From positions 186,001 to 250,000 of the forward strand of contig JAKTNK010000001.1 in assembly GCA_029593465.1 (NCBI GenBank): a stretch of DNA of 64,000 bases. Reading direction: 5' to 3'. Source of the stretch: Streptococcus suis (lineage in GTDB: Bacteria > Bacillota > Bacilli > Lactobacillales > Streptococcaceae). Positions 42,149 through 51,862 of this stretch are shown piece by piece. The notes under the pieces are model-generated. The model worked only from the letters and a program-made list of their open reading frames with translations. It did not search any database and was not told the DNA's origin. Position numbers and translations under genes: made by a program. Position 1 is the first letter of the stretch, and every line of letters starts with the position of its first letter.

Positions 42149-43066
42149 ATGAAATTAGAAGATTATATTAAGTTAACAGCAGATCAACGTTTAACGTATT
42201 TTTTATCAACACTCTCAGTCACTAATCGCACCCCCGAATACTACGTTAATTGGGATAAGGTTGAGCGTGAGACGAAACAATTTGAGCTTGAACTGAATAC
42301 CCTAAATTACTTAATTGGGAAAGAAAATATTTATAGCGAAGCCTATGATTTATTTACTGCACAGCCTCATCTCTTAAAAACGATTCCCAGCTTAATTGCT
42401 AGTCGTGATAAGGTACTGGATATTCTATCTATCAATCAAAACGATGATATGACCTTTGAACAGCTGAACTTCTCAGAGATTGATATCAGTCAAATGAAGA
42501 AGTACGTTGATTTTATTGACAAATCCGGTCTATTAGATTTTTTACGGTACCAAGCCAATCGTTCATTAGTTGATTATGTGTATGGCGTAGAAGCTGGTTT
42601 GGATAGTAATGCTCGCAAAAATCGTAGCGGAACCACTATGGAAGGTATTTTAGAGCGTCATGTTGCGAAAATAGCTCACGAGAACGGCTTAGAATGGAGA
42701 GCGCAAGCGACTGCATCATTTATTAAAGAAAACTGGAATATTGAAGTGCCTGTTGATAAATCTGCACGACGTTTTGATGTTGCTATTTATTCACCGACGC
42801 AGCATAAACTTTGGTTGATGGAAACCAATTATTACGGAGGCGGAGGAAGTAAATTGAAAGCAGTTGCTGGTGAATTTACAGAGCTCAGTCAATTTGTGAT
42901 TACTTCAGATGATGATGTTGAATTTGTTTGGGTAACAGATGGACAAGGATGGAAAACAGCACATTTGCCTCTTGCAGAAGCTTTTGGACAGATTGTAAAT
43001 GTATTTAATTTAAATATGTTGAAAGGAGATTTCCTACTTGATTTACTAACAAAAGGTATTGAATAA
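42149..43066 (+). CDS. dpnB: Type II restriction endonuclease DpnII (GATC)
   Basis: 305 aa. LEDYIKLTADQRLTYFLSTL at the start, NRSLVDYVYGVEAGLDSNAR, GTTMEGILERHVAKIA in the middle, and SARRFDVAIYSPTQHKLWLM followed by ETNYYGGGGSKLKAVAGEF, the PD-(D/E)xK-like catalytic region of the DpnII/MboI family. Cuts unmethylated GATC. Last gene of the cassette, with its own AGAGGTA ribosome site. Full length, so likely active. Confidence 0.93.
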   Translation: MKLEDYIKLTADQRLTYFLSTLSVTNRTPEYYVNWDKVERETKQFELELNTLNYLIGKENIYSEAYDLFTAQPHLLKTIPSLIASRDKVLDILSINQNDDMTFEQLNFSEIDISQMKKYVDFIDKSGLLDFLRYQANRSLVDYVYGVEAGLDSNARKNRSGTTMEGILERHVAKIAHENGLEWRAQATASFIKENWNIEVPVDKSARRFDVAIYSPTQHKLWLMETNYYGGGGSKLKAVAGEFTELSQFVITSDDDVEFVWVTDGQGWKTAHLPLAEAFGQIVNVFNLNMLKGDFLLDLLTKGIE

Positions 43067-43297
43067 AGAGCTGTCAAGTTTCTTAACGAATATTACTAGG
43101 CTATTTTAAAGTGCTATCTACTGATAAGAGGTTGGACTGAATTTAAGAAAACCTTCACTTTAAACGATGTTGAAGCAATTTAGCATTTTTTATCTAAAAA
43201 CACAAAATATCAATAATCAATTTCCTATTTTTGCTTCGGTATGGATGCTTATTCAGCAGTTCTCTGCTTTGAAATGGTTGTATATCATTTTTCCTCT

Positions 43298-43326
43298 TTG
43301 ACTTTTAGGCAGCATTTCTATATAAT
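43298..43326 (+). promoter_or_regulatory. Promoter of pyrF-pyrE
   Basis: TTGACT (43298-43303), 17-bp spacer, TATAAT (43321-43326). The 230 bp upstream (43067-43297) show nothing I can name. The -10 box is followed within 10 bp by a tandem repeat and then the attenuator. Confidence 0.85.
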
Positions 43327-43332
43327 ATCCTT

Positions 43333-43362
43333 AAACAAATAACCTTTAACAAATAACCTTTA
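43333..43362 (+). repeat. Tandem 14-15 bp repeat in the pyr leader
   Basis: AACAAATAACCTTT occurs twice head to tail, between the promoter and the PyrR site. It falls at or just after the transcription start. It may be a simple slippage duplication. Confidence 0.75.
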
Positions 43363-43366
43363 ACTA

Positions 43367-43500
43367 AGTCCAGAGAGGCATAGAAGGTTGTGATTTGCGG
43401 ATTTCGTTCGGAATGATGTTGCCAAGCGTTGAACGTATTTGGTACTAAAGGAAGTCCTTTATTTCGTAAGCCTTGCCGGTTCTGGTAGGGCTTTTATTGT
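43367..43500 (+). promoter_or_regulatory. PyrR-dependent attenuator of pyrFE
   Basis: AGTCCAGAGAGGC (43367-43379) is the conserved loop sequence of PyrR binding RNA. It is followed by competing pairings and a terminator hairpin AAGCCTTGCC/GGTAGGGCTT (43468-43493) with TTTATTG. With enough UMP, PyrR bound to the leader favours the terminator; low UMP lets transcription continue into pyrF. Confidence 0.85.
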
Positions 43501-43515
43501 TGTGAAGGAGACAAA

Positions 43516-44208
43516 ATGTTTGAGAAAAGACCTATTATTGCCCTTGATTTTCCAGGTTTTGAGAGTGCAAAAATTTTTTTAGAGCGTTTTCCCAAAGAAG
43601 ACAAACTCTATGTCAAGGTAGGGATGGAACTCTATTATGCCAGTGGTCCCCAAATCATTAGCTATGTCAAAGCTCTGGGACACAGTGTTTTTTTAGATTT
43701 AAAATTGCATGATATTCCAAATACGGTCGAGTCAGCAATGCGTGTTTTAGCAAAGCTTGATGTGGATATGGTAAACGTCCACGCAGCTGGAGGTCTGGAG
43801 ATGATGAGGGCGGCGAGACGTGGTTTTGGCGATAAGGGTCTGTTAATCGCCGTGACGCAGCTAACATCGACAACAGAGCAAGGCATGCAGGGGGACCAAA
43901 ATATCCAGACAAGCCTTCAGGACTCTGTGAAGCACTATGCTCAAAAGACAGCAGAAGCTGGCTTGGACGGGGTTGTTTGCTCAGCTCATGAGGTTGAGGT
44001 GATTAAGGAGGTGACTTCAGCTGATTTCATTTGTTTAACCCCAGGCATACGCCCAGAGTTATCGGAACTTGGTGATCAAAAACGGGTCATGACTCCCGCT
44101 CAAGCGCGTAAAAATGGTTCGGATTTTATTGTCGTTGGTCGCCCTATCATAAGGGCTAAAAATCCCGTTCAAGCCTACCACGCGATTAAAGCGGATTGGA
44201 ATCGTTAA
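43516..44208 (+). CDS. pyrF: Orotidine 5'-phosphate decarboxylase
   Basis: 230 aa, ATG behind [38 protein letters not shown] (catalytic Asp-Lys-Asp set) and [20 protein letters not shown] plus FIVVGRPI are diagnostic. Makes UMP from OMP in the last step of de novo pyrimidine synthesis. First gene after the PyrR attenuator. Confidence 0.96.
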   Translation: MFEKRPIIALDFPGFESAKIFLERFPKEDKLYVKVGMELYYASGPQIISYVKALGHSVFLDLKLHDIPNTVESAMRVLAKLDVDMVNVHAAGGLEMMRAARRGFGDKGLLIAVTQLTSTTEQGMQGDQNIQTSLQDSVKHYAQKTAEAGLDGVVCSAHEVEVIKEVTSADFICLTPGIRPELSELGDQKRVMTPAQARKNGSDFIVVGRPIIRAKNPVQAYHAIKADWNR

Positions 44209-44241
44209 TCATTATTATTGAAAAGAGTAAAGGAGAAGATT

Positions 44242-44880
44242 ATGACACTTGCGACACAAATTGCGTCTGATTTATTAGATATTAAGGCCGTTTACTTACA
44301 GCCAGAAGCTCCCTTCACTTGGTCTTCTGGTATCAAGTCTCCTATTTACACGGATAATCGTGTGACCTTGTCTTACCCAGAAACCCGTACCTTGATTGAG
44401 AATGGTTTTGTAGCCACCATCCAAGAAAAATTTCCAGATGTTGAGGTTATTGCTGGGACAGCTACGGCCGGCATTCCTCACGGTGCTATTATTGCGGATA
44501 AAATGAACTTGCCCTTTGCCTATATTCGTTCTAAACCGAAAGATCACGGAGCGGGCAATCAAATTGAAGGGCGCGTGATTAAGGGACAGAAAATGGTCAT
44601 CATCGAAGACCTTATTTCTACTGGTGCTTCAGTTTTGGAAGCTGTTAAGGCAGCTCAAAAAGCTGGGGTAAGGGTTCTTGGGGTTGTGGCTATTTTTACC
44701 TATGAATTACCCCAAGCACAGCAGCATTTTGAAGTGGCCGGTGTAGCACTAGAAACCCTGTCTAACTATACGGAACTCATCAAGGTAGCCAAGGTTCAAG
44801 GCTACATCACTGCAGATGACTTGACGCTTTTTAAACGCTTTAAAGAAGATCAGGAGCATTGGCAAGAAAACACCTTGTAG
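44242..44880 (+). CDS. pyrE: Orotate phosphoribosyltransferase
   Basis: 212 aa from ATG 44242 (AAAGGAGAAG). [60 protein letters not shown] and [15 protein letters not shown] (PRPP-binding loop) identify it. Adds phosphoribosyl to orotate to give OMP, the substrate of the upstream gene product. An in-frame TTG at 44218 is rejected for lack of a ribosome site. Confidence 0.96.
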   Translation: MTLATQIASDLLDIKAVYLQPEAPFTWSSGIKSPIYTDNRVTLSYPETRTLIENGFVATIQEKFPDVEVIAGTATAGIPHGAIIADKMNLPFAYIRSKPKDHGAGNQIEGRVIKGQKMVIIEDLISTGASVLEAVKAAQKAGVRVLGVVAIFTYELPQAQQHFEVAGVALETLSNYTELIKVAKVQGYITADDLTLFKRFKEDQEHWQENTL

Positions 44881-44928
44881 TTTTTAACGCGTTTGGGTAT
44901 AATGCTCTTAGTTACATGGAGGTATCCG

Positions 44929-45684
44929 ATGCGTTACAAACAATTATTAGAGTCGGCAGAACACCCTTATCGTGAAACACTTGAGTGGAAATACTTTAAA
45001 AATCCCGAACTACACACAAAATATTTTGAAAACTATTTGTCTTATAAAAAACAACCTCATTTGAAGCAGTTGCAAGAGGACATCAACTACTTAGCTGATG
45101 AACAAGCGGGCTATGGCGAAAGGTATGCTTTTCTCTTTTTTGCTGAAAATGAGGACTTGACGGATGAGATGAGAGCTTACTTGTCAGAAAATGGGTTTGA
45201 CTTAGTCAAGCATATCATTTTTACCAGCAAGATTGACCACCTACAGTTAAGTCAAAAAGATGTCTCACCAATTACCATTACAAGGTTATCAGAAGCTGAT
45301 TTAAAGGCCTATGTCGCTAGTCAGTATGAGACGAACCTCATCTATGGAAAAGCCTATGCTGATCAAATGCGTCACTATAATGAAAATCACTTATTAGAGG
45401 ATGCTTCAGTGATTTACCTTGCTAAAGATGGTAATGAGATTGTCGGAGCCCTAACGGCTTGGTACTTTGAAGATTACGTCGAAATGGATGACTTTCATGT
45501 TAATGAAAACTACAGAGGACGTGGTATTGGTAGTGCTTTACAAGCAAAAGCAAGTGAAGGCGTCTCCAATGCTATCTTGATAGCAGAAGAAGAAAATCGT
45601 GATATGTATCAACACCAAGGTTATCAGGAAGTGGCTTACTATTGGACGGCATTAAAGTCAGATATGAGGAGTCGTGATGTTTAA
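44929..45684 (+). CDS. GNAT-family acetyltransferase
   Basis: 251 aa from ATG 44929 (TGGAGG at 44917-44922). The C-terminal 130 residues carry the GNAT core: DASVIYLAKDGNEIVGALTA, FEDYVEMDDFHVNENYRGRG (acetyl-CoA loop RGRGIG) and NRDMYQHQGYQEVAYY. The N-terminal half is not recognised. Substrate unknown. TATAAT at 44899-44904 with TGGG before it may be an extended -10 giving this gene and the amidase their own promoter. Confidence 0.8.
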   Translation: MRYKQLLESAEHPYRETLEWKYFKNPELHTKYFENYLSYKKQPHLKQLQEDINYLADEQAGYGERYAFLFFAENEDLTDEMRAYLSENGFDLVKHIIFTSKIDHLQLSQKDVSPITITRLSEADLKAYVASQYETNLIYGKAYADQMRHYNENHLLEDASVIYLAKDGNEIVGALTAWYFEDYVEMDDFHVNENYRGRGIGSALQAKASEGVSNAILIAEEENRDMYQHQGYQEVAYYWTALKSDMRSRDV

Positions 45685-47119
45685 AGACGCAACAGACATG
45701 GCAGCAGCTGTCCGAGCAGGCAGTGTTTCTGCAGAAGAGCTTGTTCGTGATACCATGGCTAAAGCAACATTAGGCAATCCTGCTTTAAATGCGATTACAA
45801 GCACGCGCTATGATAAGGCGATTGCAGAAGCACGTTGCCGTGATTTTTCATCAAAGCCCTTTGCAGGTGTTCCGATTTTCTTAAAAGACTTGGGACAAGA
45901 ACAAGAAGGAGAACCATCAACTTCTGGTTCTCCTTTATTGAGGCAGTACATCGCTAGGCAATCGGATTATTATGTCAAACGCTTAGAATCTCTAGGCTTT
46001 ATCGTGGTGGGCAGAAGTAATACGCCTGAGTTTGGCTTTAAGAATATCTCTGATAGCCAACTTCATGGTCCAGTCAATTTGCCTGATGATTTGTCTCGTA
46101 ATGCTGGTGGCTCATCAGGAGGAGCAGCAGCCTTAGTGGCTTCGGGGATTAGTCCCCTTGCGCCTGCCAGTGATGGTGGCGGGTCCATTCGTATTCCTGC
46201 TTCTTTTAATGGGTTGATAGGGCTTAAACCAACTCGAGGAAGAATTCCAGTTGGTCCCAGTGCTTACCGAGGTTGGCAAGGGGCATCTGTGAATTTTGCC
46301 TTGACCAAGACTATCCGAGACACCAAGCGCCTACTACAGCATTTTCAAGTGTGTCAAATGGAGAGCCCATTTGTTTTACCGCTCTTAGAAGATGAAGCTT
46401 TTGAGCTTAAAAAGTCTCATCCCTTGAAAATCGCTGTGCAACTCGAATCGCCAATTGGTAGCCCAGTCTCTGAAGAAGCGCTCAAAGCCCTTAATCAGGC
46501 AGCGGCTTTTTTATCAGACAAGGGGCATGAGGTGACCTTGCTTAGCAAGCAGCCCTTAGACGGCATAGAAGCCATGACATCCTACTATGTGATGAATGCG
46601 GTTGAGACAGCAGCCATGTTTGATAAGATTGAGCAATCTCTCAAGCGAAAGATGACCATTGATGATATGGAGTTGATGACCTGGGCTATTTTTCAGAGTG
46701 GGCAACAGATTCCTGCTAAGACTTATTCTGCTATTTTAAGCCAGTGGGATCAGTATAGCCGTATTATGCATGATTTTCATAACCAATACGATATTCTCTT
46801 ATCTCCAACAGTTGCGGATGTTGCTCCTAAGCATGGTCAATTTGACTTGCCAGCTGAGATGCTTAACAAGCTGAGAGCGATTGAGGAAGCAAGTCCAGAT
46901 GAGCAGCAAGAGCTCATTTGGCAGATGTTTGCAGCAAGTTTAGCGTGGACCCCTTTTACACAACAGGCCAATCTTACCGGACAACCATCCATCAGTTTGC
47001 CCCTCTATCGTACGGCAGCAGGTTTAGCCATCGGTGTTCAGGCGACAGCAGCCAAAGGAAGGGAAGATGTGTTGTTAGCTTTGGGTGAGTTGTTTGAAAG
47101 TGAGTGGCAGTTTTGTTAA
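45677..47119 (+). CDS. Amidase signature enzyme
   Basis: 480 aa from ATG 45677, overlapping the GNAT gene. The catalytic triad is visible: K70 in PIFLKDLGQ, S146 in AGGSSGGAAA and S170 in DGGGSIRIPAS. This is the amidase signature family (like GatA and many amide hydrolases). No gatB or gatC lies nearby, so it is not the tRNA amidotransferase. The substrate is unknown; coupling to a GNAT gene suggests a small-molecule amide. Confidence 0.85.
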   Translation: MFKDATDMAAAVRAGSVSAEELVRDTMAKATLGNPALNAITSTRYDKAIAEARCRDFSSKPFAGVPIFLKDLGQEQEGEPSTSGSPLLRQYIARQSDYYVKRLESLGFIVVGRSNTPEFGFKNISDSQLHGPVNLPDDLSRNAGGSSGGAAALVASGISPLAPASDGGGSIRIPASFNGLIGLKPTRGRIPVGPSAYRGWQGASVNFALTKTIRDTKRLLQHFQVCQMESPFVLPLLEDEAFELKKSHPLKIAVQLESPIGSPVSEEALKALNQAAAFLSDKGHEVTLLSKQPLDGIEAMTSYYVMNAVETAAMFDKIEQSLKRKMTIDDMELMTWAIFQSGQQIPAKTYSAILSQWDQYSRIMHDFHNQYDILLSPTVADVAPKHGQFDLPAEMLNKLRAIEEASPDEQQELIWQMFAASLAWTPFTQQANLTGQPSISLPLYRTAAGLAIGVQATAAKGREDVLLALGELFESEWQFC

Positions 47120-47216
47120 GGATTTCAAGAACTATTTCTTGAAAGTCTTCAAAAAATGGAGTAAACTAGTTTAGTAAGCCTTTTCAGTCTTATAAAAAAA
47201 CCAAAAGGAAAAGATT

Positions 47217-48089
47217 ATGATCAAAAAAGTGACGTCTATGATGACTTTAGGGTTGGCCGCTACTTTGTTGTCTGCTTGTTCTAATGATAAGGCTGCTCAA
47301 GAGCAGTCTAGTTGGGATAAAATCGAAAAGGCTGGTGTTTTGAAAGTGGCAACACCAGGAACCTTGTACCCAACCTCTTATTATAATGATGACAAAGAGT
47401 TGATTGGTTATGAAATTGACATGATGAATGAAATTGGAAAACGTCTTCATGTTAAGGTCAAGTACCAAGAAATCGGAGTGGCAGAAGCATTTACCTCTGT
47501 TGATAGCGGTAAGGTTGACGTTGCCGTTAACAATTTTGATACAACATCAGAGCGTCTGAAAAAATACAACTTCTCGATTCCTTACAAGTACTCAGTAGGT
47601 GGAATGATTGTACGCGAAGATGGTTCATCAGGGATTGAAGCCAAGGATTTGTCTGACTGGAAGGGTAAAAAAGCTGGTGGTGGTGCAGGGACGCAGTACA
47701 TGAAAATTGCTGCCAAGTTAGGTGCTGAACCAGTGATCTATGATAATGTTACCAATGACGTTTACCTTCGAGATGTATCGACAGGACGTACGGACTTCAT
47801 TCCGAACGATTACTATACGCAAAAAGTAGCGGTCCAATACGTGACCAAACAGTACCCTGATATCAAAGTTAAAGTGGGTGATGTGAGGTATAACCCTACA
47901 GAGCAAGGTATTGTCATGAGTAAGAAAGACCAATCCCTCAAGAAAAAATTGGACAGTGTGATTAAAGAAATGCAGGAAGATGGCACCTTGAAAAAGATTT
48001 CAGAGAAATATTATGGAGGTCAAGACCTTACCAAACCTGCTAAAGACATGGAAGATTTGCCAACCGTTGACGTTTCAGGTGAAAAATAA
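47217..48089 (+). CDS. Amino-acid ABC transporter substrate-binding lipoprotein
   Basis: 290 aa. Lipoprotein signal MIKKVTSMMTLGLAATLLSA followed by the lipobox Cys. Type II periplasmic-binding fold: AGVLKVATPGTLYPTSYYND, LIGYEIDMMNEIGKRLHVKV, SGKVDVAVNNFDTTSERLKK and GAGTQYMKIAAKLGAEPVIY. The motifs fit the polar/amino-acid family. Its permease follows 75 bp later; no ATPase gene is adjacent, so an ATPase elsewhere would have to serve it. Confidence 0.88.
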   Translation: MIKKVTSMMTLGLAATLLSACSNDKAAQEQSSWDKIEKAGVLKVATPGTLYPTSYYNDDKELIGYEIDMMNEIGKRLHVKVKYQEIGVAEAFTSVDSGKVDVAVNNFDTTSERLKKYNFSIPYKYSVGGMIVREDGSSGIEAKDLSDWKGKKAGGGAGTQYMKIAAKLGAEPVIYDNVTNDVYLRDVSTGRTDFIPNDYYTQKVAVQYVTKQYPDIKVKVGDVRYNPTEQGIVMSKKDQSLKKKLDSVIKEMQEDGTLKKISEKYYGGQDLTKPAKDMEDLPTVDVSGEK

Positions 48090-48163
48090 GAACAAACATA
48101 ACCTAAGAAGTAGAAGATTGAGTTGGTACTCAGTCTTCTCTTTTGATAAGTAAAGGAGAGATT

Positions 48164-48835
48164 ATGTCCGTTAATTGGCAAGCACTCTTTAACCCAGACT
48201 TAGCGATAGAGGCCATTCCACTCATCTTAGAAGGCTTACCTTATACAATAGCTTTATCATTGATTGGTTTTGTCTTGGGGACTATTTTAGGCTTTTTTGT
48301 GGCTCTTTGCCGCATGTCAACCCTTGCCCCCTTACGGTGGCTAGCTGCAGCTCACGTTTCCTTGATGAGAGGGATTCCCTTGATGGTACTTTTATTCTTT
48401 ATCTATTTCGGCTTACCATTTATGGGAATTGAGTTAGATGCGATTCTTGCAACGATTATCGCCTTCACCTGCATGTCGAGCGCTTATATCTCAGAAATTA
48501 TCCGTTCGTCCTTAGCAGCTGTTGATAAGGGACAGTGGGAAGCGGCAAAATCACTTGGCTTACGGACGCCGATTATTTATCGTAAAGTCATTATCCCTCA
48601 GGCGATTCGGATTGCTTTACCACCTCTTAGTAATGTTCTGTTGGATATGGTCAAAAGTACAGCCTTGACAGCGATGATTACGGTTCCAGAGATGTTTAAT
48701 AAGGCTAAAATTGTTGGTGGTGCCAAGTCAGACTACATGACAGTTTACATCGTTGTTGCCTTGATGTATTGGGTGATTTGTACCTTATATGCTATCGGGC
48801 AGGACAAAATGGAAAAACACTTATCCTTGGATTGA
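48164..48835 (+). CDS. Amino-acid ABC transporter permease
   Basis: 223 aa from ATG 48164 (AAAGGAGAG). Five or so membrane spans: PYTIALSLIGFVLGTILGFF, SLMRGIPLMVLLFFIYFG, and the ATPase-contact EAA-like loop AAKSLGLRTPIIYRKVIIPQ. HisM/GlnP-type permease that pairs with the binding protein upstream. A terminator follows. Confidence 0.9.
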   Translation: MSVNWQALFNPDLAIEAIPLILEGLPYTIALSLIGFVLGTILGFFVALCRMSTLAPLRWLAAAHVSLMRGIPLMVLLFFIYFGLPFMGIELDAILATIIAFTCMSSAYISEIIRSSLAAVDKGQWEAAKSLGLRTPIIYRKVIIPQAIRIALPPLSNVLLDMVKSTALTAMITVPEMFNKAKIVGGAKSDYMTVYIVVALMYWVICTLYAIGQDKMEKHLSLD

Positions 48836-48840
48836 AAATA

Positions 48841-48872
48841 GAGTCTTGGATGATATTCCAAGGCTTTTTGCG
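48841..48872 (+). terminator. Terminator after the ABC transporter
   Basis: AGTCTTGGA, loop TGATA, TTCCAAGGCT and TTTTT with one G-T pair, just after the permease stop. Confidence 0.85.
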
Positions 48873-48924
48873 TTAAAAATATGATAGAATAAAAGTAACT
48901 ATTAGTAAGGGATTAGGTATTCGT

Positions 48925-49578
48925 ATGAAACATTCAAAGTGGCACCAGCTGCTAAAGGAACAAATGCCAGATGGCTACTTTGCCAAGATTAATCAGTTTT
49001 TAAATGAGGTTTATGGCAAAGAAGTGGTTTACCCAGAGCGAGATAACGTCTTTAAGGCCTTGTCTATGACCGATTATGATGACGTTTCGGTGCTGATTTT
49101 AGGACAGGACCCCTATCATGGGCCAGGTCAGGCTCAAGGTTTATCTTTTTCGGTGCCAGATACCATTCCTGCCCCACCCTCTTTACAAAATATTTTAAAA
49201 GAGCTGCGTGATGATGTTGGTTATCGTTCTCACCACGATTTGACCTCTTGGGCGAAGCAAGGGGTGTTGCTGTTAAATGCTTGTCTAACCGTTCCAGCAG
49301 GTCAAGCCAATGGGCATGCCGGTCTTGTTTGGGAGCCGTTTACCGATGCTGTGATTCGTTTGCTCAACCAGAAAGAGGACCCTATTGTCTTTGTGCTCTG
49401 GGGAGCCTATGCCCGTAAGAAAAAGGCACTGATTACAAACGACCGCCACCTAGTGGTTGAGTCTCCCCATCCTAGTCCGCTGTCTAGTCATCGTGGCTTC
49501 TTTGGGAGTCGCCCTTTTTCGCAAACCAATGACTTTTTAGAGGCTGTTGGCAAACCGCCGATTGATTGGCTGGTTTAG
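48925..49578 (+). CDS. ung: Uracil-DNA glycosylase
   Basis: 217 aa. [20 protein letters not shown] (water-activating Asp motif), LLLNACLTV, and [13 protein letters not shown] (His motif) are the family 1 UDG motifs. It removes uracil from DNA. In group B streptococci ung borders the capsule-sialic acid locus, which helps place this region. Confidence 0.96.
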   Translation: MKHSKWHQLLKEQMPDGYFAKINQFLNEVYGKEVVYPERDNVFKALSMTDYDDVSVLILGQDPYHGPGQAQGLSFSVPDTIPAPPSLQNILKELRDDVGYRSHHDLTSWAKQGVLLLNACLTVPAGQANGHAGLVWEPFTDAVIRLLNQKEDPIVFVLWGAYARKKKALITNDRHLVVESPHPSPLSSHRGFFGSRPFSQTNDFLEAVGKPPIDWLV

Positions 49579-49655
49579 CCCTTACCCTTTTGCTCGTCAC
49601 TAACTGCTTGACGTTAGCGATGACTCACCTATCATGCACTGTTAAGGAGAACCTA

Positions 49656-50927
49656 ATGCTACTAATCAAAAATGGTCGTGTTCTAGATCCCAAAACCAAT
49701 CTTGATCGCCACTTGGATATTCTGATTGAGGGAAAACAGATAGTCAAAATGGCTGAGGCTATTGAAGAGCCCAATGCGGAAGTAATCGATGCTAGTGGGC
49801 ACATGGTTGCTCCAGGTTTGGTTGATATCCATGTGCACTTTAGAGAACCTGGTCAGACACATAAAGAAGACATTCATACCGGAGCCCTTGCAGCCGCCGC
49901 CGGCGGATTTACAACAGTCGTTATGATGGCCAATACCAGTCCAACCATATCAACCCGAGAAACCTTGGAAGAAGTGCTTGAGTCAGCCGCAAAAGAAGCC
50001 ATTCATATTAAATCAAATGTTTCCGCGACGATTAACTTTGATGGTCAGCATGTAACGGATTTTGAAGAACTTTTGCAAGTAGGTGCTGTTGGTATTTCAG
50101 ATGACGGCATTCCCTTAGAAGATTCCGGGGTGGTCAGACAAGTCTTTCAGAAGGCTATGACCTTAGATGCCGTCGTTGCACTACACGAGGAAGATCCCAA
50201 ACTCAATGGCATTTTGGGGCTTAATGAGCACATTGCACGCAAGCATTTTGGCTGTGAAGGGGCGCGCGGGGTAGCGGAGTACTCCATGGTTGCGCGTGAT
50301 GTGATGATTGCTTATGATGTTGGTAATAAATGTCATATTCAACACCTGTCCAAGGCGGAATCTGTCAAGCTTGTGGCCTTTGCCCAAAGTCTTGGTGCAG
50401 CTGTTACAGCAGAAGTTTCCCCACAACATTTTTCAAAGACAGAAGCACTTTTACTTGAAAAAGGAGCTGATGCCAAGATGAATCCACCGCTACGCTTAGA
50501 GTCAGACCGCTTGGCTGTGATTGAGGGCTTGAAATCAGGGGTTATCTCAATCATTTCTACCGATCATGCTCCTCATCATAAGGATGAGAAAAAGGTTGCT
50601 GATATTACAAAAGCACCGTCTGGTATGACCGGACTAGAGACGTCGCTTTCTCTTGGTCTTACCTATCTGGTTGGTGAAGGTCATCTTAGCCTATTGGAAT
50701 TACTAAGCAAGATGACCTGCAACCCAGCTGACTTGTATGGTTTTGATGCAGGTTACTTAGCTGAAGGAGGCCCGGCAGATGTGGTTATTTTCTCTGAAGA
50801 TACGCGACAGATTGAAGAGGATTTTTTGTCCAAATCCTCAAATTCTCCCTTTATTGGCGAAACGCTAAAAGGAGAAATTATCTACACCATATGTGATGGT
50901 CAAATTGTTTACCAAAACGTTTCGTAA
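49656..50927 (+). CDS. pyrC: Dihydroorotase
   Basis: 423 aa from ATG 49656 (AAGGAGA). [20 protein letters not shown] (zinc ligands HVH), [22 protein letters not shown], and [12 protein letters not shown] (metal and catalytic Asp) give class I dihydroorotase. It closes N-carbamoyl-aspartate to dihydroorotate, the third step of UMP synthesis. No PyrR-type leader is seen in front of it, unlike pyrF. Confidence 0.95.
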   Translation: MLLIKNGRVLDPKTNLDRHLDILIEGKQIVKMAEAIEEPNAEVIDASGHMVAPGLVDIHVHFREPGQTHKEDIHTGALAAAAGGFTTVVMMANTSPTISTRETLEEVLESAAKEAIHIKSNVSATINFDGQHVTDFEELLQVGAVGISDDGIPLEDSGVVRQVFQKAMTLDAVVALHEEDPKLNGILGLNEHIARKHFGCEGARGVAEYSMVARDVMIAYDVGNKCHIQHLSKAESVKLVAFAQSLGAAVTAEVSPQHFSKTEALLLEKGADAKMNPPLRLESDRLAVIEGLKSGVISIISTDHAPHHKDEKKVADITKAPSGMTGLETSLSLGLTYLVGEGHLSLLELLSKMTCNPADLYGFDAGYLAEGGPADVVIFSEDTRQIEEDFLSKSSNSPFIGETLKGEIIYTICDGQIVYQNVS

Positions 50928-50943
50928 GTGATGATAGCGGCTC

Positions 50944-50989
50944 AAAGGTATCCCATTTCGCTAATATTAGTGGATGGGATACCTTTTTG
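50944..50989 (+). terminator. Terminator of pyrC
   Basis: AAAGGTATCCCAT (50944-50956) pairs fully with ATGGGATACCTTT (50974-50986), followed by TT. Confidence 0.88.
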
Positions 50990-50994
50990 AGACT

Positions 50995-51020
50995 AAAAAA
51001 CTCCTCAATCAAGAGGAGTG
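50995..51020 (-). terminator. Terminator of plsY
   Basis: On the minus strand CACTCCTC, loop, GAGGAG and TTTTTT, right after the plsY stop. Confidence 0.8.
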
Positions 51021-51023
51021 GGC

Positions 51024-51662
51024 TTACTTTTTAGGGCGTTGTTTGGTTAGATTTAATCCAAAAGGCACTAGATTTTCTCGTTTAGCCTTAATGCGTGCGA
51101 TGTTGTCTTGGTGCCGCACAATAATCACAGTCGCCATTGCTAAAATGATAAAGGTAAAGAGCAAATCATAGCCTATCAATAGGAATCCAAAAGCTGGGAA
51201 AATCAAGGCGCTGATAGCCGCTACGATTGCAACAGTAATACTGGTAAAGGAAATCATGCTAGACAGCAGCAGTGTCACCACAAAAACGACAAAAAGGTAA
51301 AGGAGAAATAAGGGCGCAAATCCCAACAGAACACCGGCGCTTGTCGCCACAGCTTTCCCACCTTTAAAATGCGCAAAAATAGGATAGGTATGACCGATAA
51401 TCGCAAAAAAACCTACAAAAAGAGGTGAGATTGAGCTCCCAAACCAAGTCGCTAAGAGGACTGCGAGTGTCCCTTTTAGTAAGTCAATAGCTAGGGTAGT
51501 AAAACCTGCTTTCCAACCCAAAATACGAAACGTATTGGTTGTCCCCATATTACCAGAGCCATGGTCACGTAAATTGATATGATAACAGTATTTGCCAATC
51601 CATAGTCCAGTTGGGATAGAACCCAAGAGGTAGGCAATCAATATGAGTAAAATTGTTTTCAT
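51024..51662 (-). CDS. plsY: Glycerol-3-phosphate acyltransferase PlsY
   Basis: 212 aa, five membrane spans. [39 protein letters not shown] (conserved GSGN..TN motif), [20 protein letters not shown] (HxxxxxxxFxGGK) are diagnostic. Transfers acyl from acyl-phosphate to glycerol-3-phosphate in phospholipid synthesis. Divergent from parE. Confidence 0.95.
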   Translation of the reverse strand: MKTILLILIAYLLGSIPTGLWIGKYCYHINLRDHGSGNMGTTNTFRILGWKAGFTTLAIDLLKGTLAVLLATWFGSSISPLFVGFFAIIGHTYPIFAHFKGGKAVATSAGVLLGFAPLFLLYLFVVFVVTLLLSSMISFTSITVAIVAAISALIFPAFGFLLIGYDLLFTFIILAMATVIIVRHQDNIARIKAKRENLVPFGLNLTKQRPKK

Positions 51663-51862
51663 AAGTCTATTATAGCATAGCTCTTCTTTCTTACAAATGA
51701 CTTTGCTAAGAAAGTGTGGTGGATGATTGCCATTTTTAAAGCGTACTAGACACCAGTTGCCTTTTCCTTTAGGACAGGTGAGCTTTTTTCTCTCTTAATT
51801 ATTTTTGCAAAATATCCTAAAAACTTGTAAGATAGGAAAGATGAAACTATTTGGAGGCTATT

